From positions 1 to 9,833 of the forward strand of contig JABURN010000056.1 in assembly GCA_014762585.1 (NCBI GenBank): DNA of 9,833 nt, in the 5' to 3' direction. The notes beneath the pieces are model-generated. The model ran no database searches and was not told the origin of the DNA. It saw nothing but the letters and a program-made list of their open reading frames with translations. Each line of letters opens with the position of its first letter. Within the stretch, counting starts at the first letter, position 1. Positions 6,640-9,833 of this stretch are shown in pieces. Source of the stretch: Methylophaga sp. (lineage in GTDB: Bacteria; Pseudomonadota; Gammaproteobacteria; Nitrosococcales; Methylophagaceae). The translations under genes and the position numbers were made by a program.

Positions 6640-9087
6640 TCAGCCAGCCCGTTTCTTAAAAATCCGACCAATCCGAGCCGCGTTGGCAATCACCAGTAAA
6701 GAACTCATTGGCATGGTTATCGCCGCGACCAGCGGGCTGACCAGCGCCATCATGGCCAGTGGCACCATGATAACGTTATAGCTGATCGACAGTACAATAT
6801 TCTGGCGAATCGTTTTCAGGGTGCGTGATGCCAGTTGCCGAGCCTCGGCGACCTTATTGAGTTCCTGATGAGACAATACCACATCTGCACTCTCAACCGA
6901 CACGTCGGTACCGGATGCCATCGCCATACCGACATCGGCCTGAATCAGGGCCGGCGCATCATTGATACCATCTCCGACCATCGCCACAACATCGCCCTGC
7001 TGCTGCAGTTGGCGTATCACTGCTGATTTGTCCTGGGGCAACACCTCTGCCTGGCGGGAAATATCACCCAGGGGTGCAGTAACCGCATCCACTACAGCCT
7101 GTCTGTCACCGCTGAGCACAGTCACTTTTAGCCCTGCTGCAAGCAGTAGCTGCACTGTGTTTGCTGCGTCCTCTCGCAGTTCATCCATCAGGCCCAGCAG
7201 GCCGACGACTTCATCATCACTCGCAACTAGCACGCAACTCACGCCCTGACTTTCATTAACCGTAAGTTGTTGTGCCTGCTCACTGGAGATTGACATGCCC
7301 TGTTCCCGCAGCCAGGCAGCAGTACCAACCCTGACTTGCTGATTGCCGATGCTGGCCTTGACCCCTTTCCCCGGTGTCGATACAAAACCGCTGATTTCAG
7401 CCAACTGGAGACGTTTCTGTTTTGCTGAATCGCAAATCGCCGTAGCAATGCCGTGTTCGGAATGCTGTTCCACCGAAGCAGCCAGTCTGAGCAGTTCCGT
7501 TTCATCAAGGTCGCCAAATGATTCCAGATGACTGACCCGCAATCTCCCTTCGGTCAGCGTGCCGGTTTTATCGAATACCACATGGTTGACCCGCGACAGC
7601 TGTTCCAGTGCTTCACCACGCTTGACCAGAACCCCACGTGAAGCACCAGCACCGGTGGCCACAGCAACAGACATCGGCGTCGCCAGTCCGAAGGCGCAGG
7701 GACAGGTCACAACCAATACTGAAGTCGCAGCCAGCAAGGCAGTCTCAAAATCAAACTGCCACCAGTAAAGAAAGGTGATGGTCGCCAAGGTCAACGTTGC
7801 CAGTACAAACCAGGGAACAATACGGTCGGCCAGACTCTGGATCGGCGCTTTAGACGCCTGCGCTTCATCCATCAGCGTGACAATTTTCGCCAGCGCCGTA
7901 TTCCTCAGCACTTGCTCGGTGCGCACCCGGAAAGCCCCTTCACCATTAATACTACCGGCCACAACCCTATCTCCGGGTTGCTTGGCAACAGGTAATGACT
8001 CACCGGTGAGCATGGATTCATTAACCGCACTTTCACCGGAGACGATGACACCGTCCACCGGTACGCTGCCGCCCGGCTTCACCAGCATGATGTCTCCAAT
8101 CTGAACATGGCGAATCGGTACAATGCGGATATCATCTCCATCAACCCGGTTGGCCAGCTTCGGTTGCAATTCCAGCAGGCGCTGTGTGGCAGACAAGGCA
8201 CGCCGCTTGGATATCGCTTCCAGATAACGGCCAACCAGAATCACAAACAGAAAATTCACCACCGTGTCGAAATACACATGTCCGGTCGTCGATGCGGTAA
8301 AAGTGACATAACTTGAATACAGATAAGTCGATGTCGCACCGATGGCGATCGGCAAATCCATCGTCAGGTAACGATGTTTGAGACCGGTAAGACCGTTTTT
8401 GATAAAGGGGTAACCGGAATACAACAGCGTCGGCGTGGCGATGATAAAACCAATCCAGTGGAACCACTGACGGAACTGACCTTCATCGGCACCGGCGTAA
8501 AGTGCAATAGAGACCCAGGTCATGTTCATCATCGCGAAGCCGGCAAAAGCCATGCGATAGAGTAAGCCACGATGCCTTTTAGCCAGTGCGCCCTCCGCCG
8601 TTTCCGGATCAAAAGGCACGGCGGCATAGCCGATATCTGCGAGGATCTGCATCACCTGCGACAGGCTGATCTGATCATTATCCCAGCGAAGTTTGAGCCG
8701 TTTGGCAGTCAGATTCACTTCAACATCAATAACGCCCGGCTGACGTTTCAGCGCTTTTTCAATCAGCCAGACACAGGCAGCACAGTGAATCCCCTCGACC
8801 AGCAACTGAATCGTGCGCTGCGGCCCGAGCGAGTCGACATAGTCTGACTGTACTTCATCCAGATCATAGGCATCGAGTTCTTTCGCTACCGACGGTGGTG
8901 GCGCCAGCGTATCACTGCGAAGCGACTGACTGTAGAAACTCTCAAGACCTGAGGCATAAATAGTTTCACACACTGTCCGGCAGCCGTGACAACAGAATTC
9001 ACGCTGTTCTCCGGCCACTGTCGATGTGAACACGCCCTGCTCCTCGACCGGCAGGCCGCAGTGGTAGCACGAATCAGACACAGTCAT
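6640..9087 (-). CDS. ccoI: Copper-transporting P1B-type ATPase CcoI for cbb3 oxidase assembly
   Basis: CcoI (FixI) is a Cu(I)-exporting ATPase of the inner membrane that supplies copper for cbb3 oxidase. The 815-residue protein has the CcoI-type N-terminal cysteine region CYHC (7-10) and FCCHGC (31-36), then an HMA domain with GIHCAAC (99-105). Eight TM helices can be placed, four before the actuator domain (TGES, 361-364) and the pair carrying CPC (462-464). The phosphorylation motif DKTGTL has Asp506, and [10 protein letters not shown] is at 705-714. The nucleotide-site HP motif (usually SEHP) reads SEHG at 543-546, a departure at the Pro only. I use the ATG at 9087; a TTG at 9093 would add two residues, and neither has a strong ribosome site. 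It starts 45 bases after the ccoH stop. Confidence 0.96.
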   Translation of the reverse strand: MTVSDSCYHCGLPVEEQGVFTSTVAGEQREFCCHGCRTVCETIYASGLESFYSQSLRSDTLAPPPSVAKELDAYDLDEVQSDYVDSLGPQRTIQLLVEGIHCAACVWLIEKALKRQPGVIDVEVNLTAKRLKLRWDNDQISLSQVMQILADIGYAAVPFDPETAEGALAKRHRGLLYRMAFAGFAMMNMTWVSIALYAGADEGQFRQWFHWIGFIIATPTLLYSGYPFIKNGLTGLKHRYLTMDLPIAIGATSTYLYSSYVTFTASTTGHVYFDTVVNFLFVILVGRYLEAISKRRALSATQRLLELQPKLANRVDGDDIRIVPIRHVQIGDIMLVKPGGSVPVDGVIVSGESAVNESMLTGESLPVAKQPGDRVVAGSINGEGAFRVRTEQVLRNTALAKIVTLMDEAQASKAPIQSLADRIVPWFVLATLTLATITFLYWWQFDFETALLAATSVLVVTCPCAFGLATPMSVAVATGAGASRGVLVKRGEALEQLSRVNHVVFDKTGTLTEGRLRVSHLESFGDLDETELLRLAASVEQHSEHGIATAICDSAKQKRLQLAEISGFVSTPGKGVKASIGNQQVRVGTAAWLREQGMSISSEQAQQLTVNESQGVSCVLVASDDEVVGLLGLMDELREDAANTVQLLLAAGLKVTVLSGDRQAVVDAVTAPLGDISRQAEVLPQDKSAVIRQLQQQGDVVAMVGDGINDAPALIQADVGMAMASGTDVSVESADVVLSHQELNKVAEARQLASRTLKTIRQNIVLSISYNVIMVPLAMMALVSPLVAAITMPMSSLLVIANAARIGRIFKKRAG

Positions 9088-9132
9088 CCCCAAGCCCGGA
9101 ACGCTTTGTCAGCATCAACCATAGGCAATCAA

Positions 9133-9636
9133 TCAGGGATCAATACGAATGCGACGGCTGATAATGAACTCATCATCGCCACGTTTGGCTTCAACGATCA
9201 CATCCCATGTACCGGGCAGATCGAAACTGACATCAGCCACGTAGCTGCCATGCCCGGATTTCTGCATATCAACAGCAAAGTCTGCATCGGCATCAGAAGG
9301 ACGATAAGCAAAAAATTTCACTGAGTCGAGCAGCAGGCCGGCAGAATTTTTACCTGTGATCATCGCCTCATAAGTTTGAGTCTGATTCACCCGGGAAGTC
9401 GTCGGTACCATTAGCATGCCGGACCAGCCCAGCGCTTTCTGGCGTTCAATACGCTGCTGGGTTTCAGCATAGGCTTCGCCCTTCTCATAGAAGTTTTCCA
9501 CGACCAGATTCGGCGGCGATGAAAATGCCAGATAAATGAATACGGCATTGGCAGCCAGAAACACAAACAAAAAAGCCAGTAAGCCCAGTACCCAGGGATT
9601 ACGTAAAGCCTGTGGATTTTCTTGTGAGATTCTCAT
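9133..9636 (-). CDS. ccoH: FixH-family cbb3 oxidase maturation protein (CcoH)
   Basis: CcoH/FixH is a bitopic inner-membrane protein that takes part in assembly and stability of cbb3 oxidase. The 167-residue protein has a short cytoplasmic N-terminus, a TM helix at about 15-38 (VLGLLAFLFVFLAANAVFIY), then PPNLVVENFYEKGEAY, a typical FixH stretch. After it comes a periplasmic beta-rich domain ending in PGTWDVIVEAKRGDDEF and RRIRIDP. The first ATG, at 9648, touches the ccoG stop (TAA-ATG), but the ATG at 9636 has AGGA five bases upstream and gives a more family-like start, MRISQENPQALRNPWV. I therefore prefer 9636. It lies directly between ccoG and ccoI, as expected. Confidence 0.92.
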   Translation of the reverse strand: MRISQENPQALRNPWVLGLLAFLFVFLAANAVFIYLAFSSPPNLVVENFYEKGEAYAETQQRIERQKALGWSGMLMVPTTSRVNQTQTYEAMITGKNSAGLLLDSVKFFAYRPSDADADFAVDMQKSGHGSYVADVSFDLPGTWDVIVEAKRGDDEFIISRRIRIDP

Positions 9637-9648
9637 TGTTTTCCTCAT

Positions 9649-9833
9649 TTACTCCGGCGCCATAAACATACTGTCATAGCGGGTGTTCAGTTGCGGCTGC
9701 TCCAGCACCCTGGCCTCAAAGGTAATCGCTGCCAGCCCGTCCTCGGTCACTTCAGCCGGGGCCCTAACCAGCGCCGTCACAGGCACCACCCGTCCCGGCT
9801 CGACTATCACTTCCTGTTCCATGCCATGCAGAC
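9649..9833 (-). CDS. ccoG: Cytochrome c oxidase accessory protein CcoG, C-terminal end only
   Basis: Only the last 60 residues are in the window. The frame is open from the right edge to TAA at 9649-9651 and reads ...GRVVPVTALVRAPAEVTEDGL...ITFEARLV...DSMFMAPE. This matches the beta-sandwich C-terminal domain of FixG/CcoG (VTVRV-A-PA, ITFE repeat and an F-x-x-P end). CcoG is an inner-membrane, iron-sulfur protein that reduces Cu(II) for cbb3 oxidase assembly; those domains lie beyond the right edge. The identification rests on this short tail and on position just before ccoH, so it is strong by context and moderate by sequence. Confidence 0.85.
   Translation of the reverse strand, partial: LHGMEQEVIVEPGRVVPVTALVRAPAEVTEDGLAAITFEARVLEQPQLNTRYDSMFMAPE

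Noticed and set aside
8986..9324. A plus-strand open frame spanning the ccoI-ccoH junction
   Set aside because: It is antisense to two well-supported genes and shows no recognisable protein sequence.

Overview
The window is a piece of a gammaproteobacterial chromosome. The call rests on the gene types (SucC, proline iminopeptidase, Dtd and a CcoG-CcoH-CcoI-CcoS set) and on Gammaproteobacteria-like protein sequences; I cannot name the genus. All genes look intact except the two cut by the ends. I see no transposon, prophage, CRISPR array, tRNA or rRNA. The left end is not genomic: bases 1-28 match the inner 28 bases of the Illumina Nextera read-1 transposase adapter at 25 of 28 positions, and SucC homology stops exactly there. 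The window is therefore probably the end of a draft contig with untrimmed adapter.

Layout. (1) 29-830, minus strand: N-terminal two thirds of sucC (succinyl-CoA synthetase beta subunit, TCA cycle). (2) 831-1037: divergent intergenic region with a GNRA-type hairpin in the sucC leader and an extended -10 promoter candidate for the plus-strand genes. (3) 1038-3086, plus strand: pip (proline iminopeptidase), dtd (D-aminoacyl-tRNA deacylase, ATGA overlap with pip) and a membrane-anchored protein of unknown function, probably one operon. (4) 3076-9833, minus strand: the tail of a cbb3 cytochrome oxidase maturation operon, read right to left as ccoG (C-terminus only), ccoH/fixH, ccoI, ccoS, then a 1083-residue membrane-bound GGDEF-EAL protein with HAMP and two PAS domains. 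The plus-strand trio and this operon meet tail to tail with an 11-bp overlap.

How they work together. CcoG, CcoH, CcoI and CcoS handle copper delivery, assembly and cofactor insertion for the high-affinity cbb3 oxidase, whose structural genes ccoNOQP would normally lie upstream, beyond the right edge. The cyclic-di-GMP enzyme follows ccoS by only 55 bp on the same strand. It may be co-transcribed, which would tie c-di-GMP turnover to the oxygen-limited respiratory state; this is an inference from position. The pip-dtd pair is housekeeping peptide and tRNA quality control. No clear new defence, mobile or biosynthetic system is visible. The points most worth a second look are the adapter remnant, the GGDEF-EAL protein at the end of the oxidase operon, and the unknown protein after dtd.
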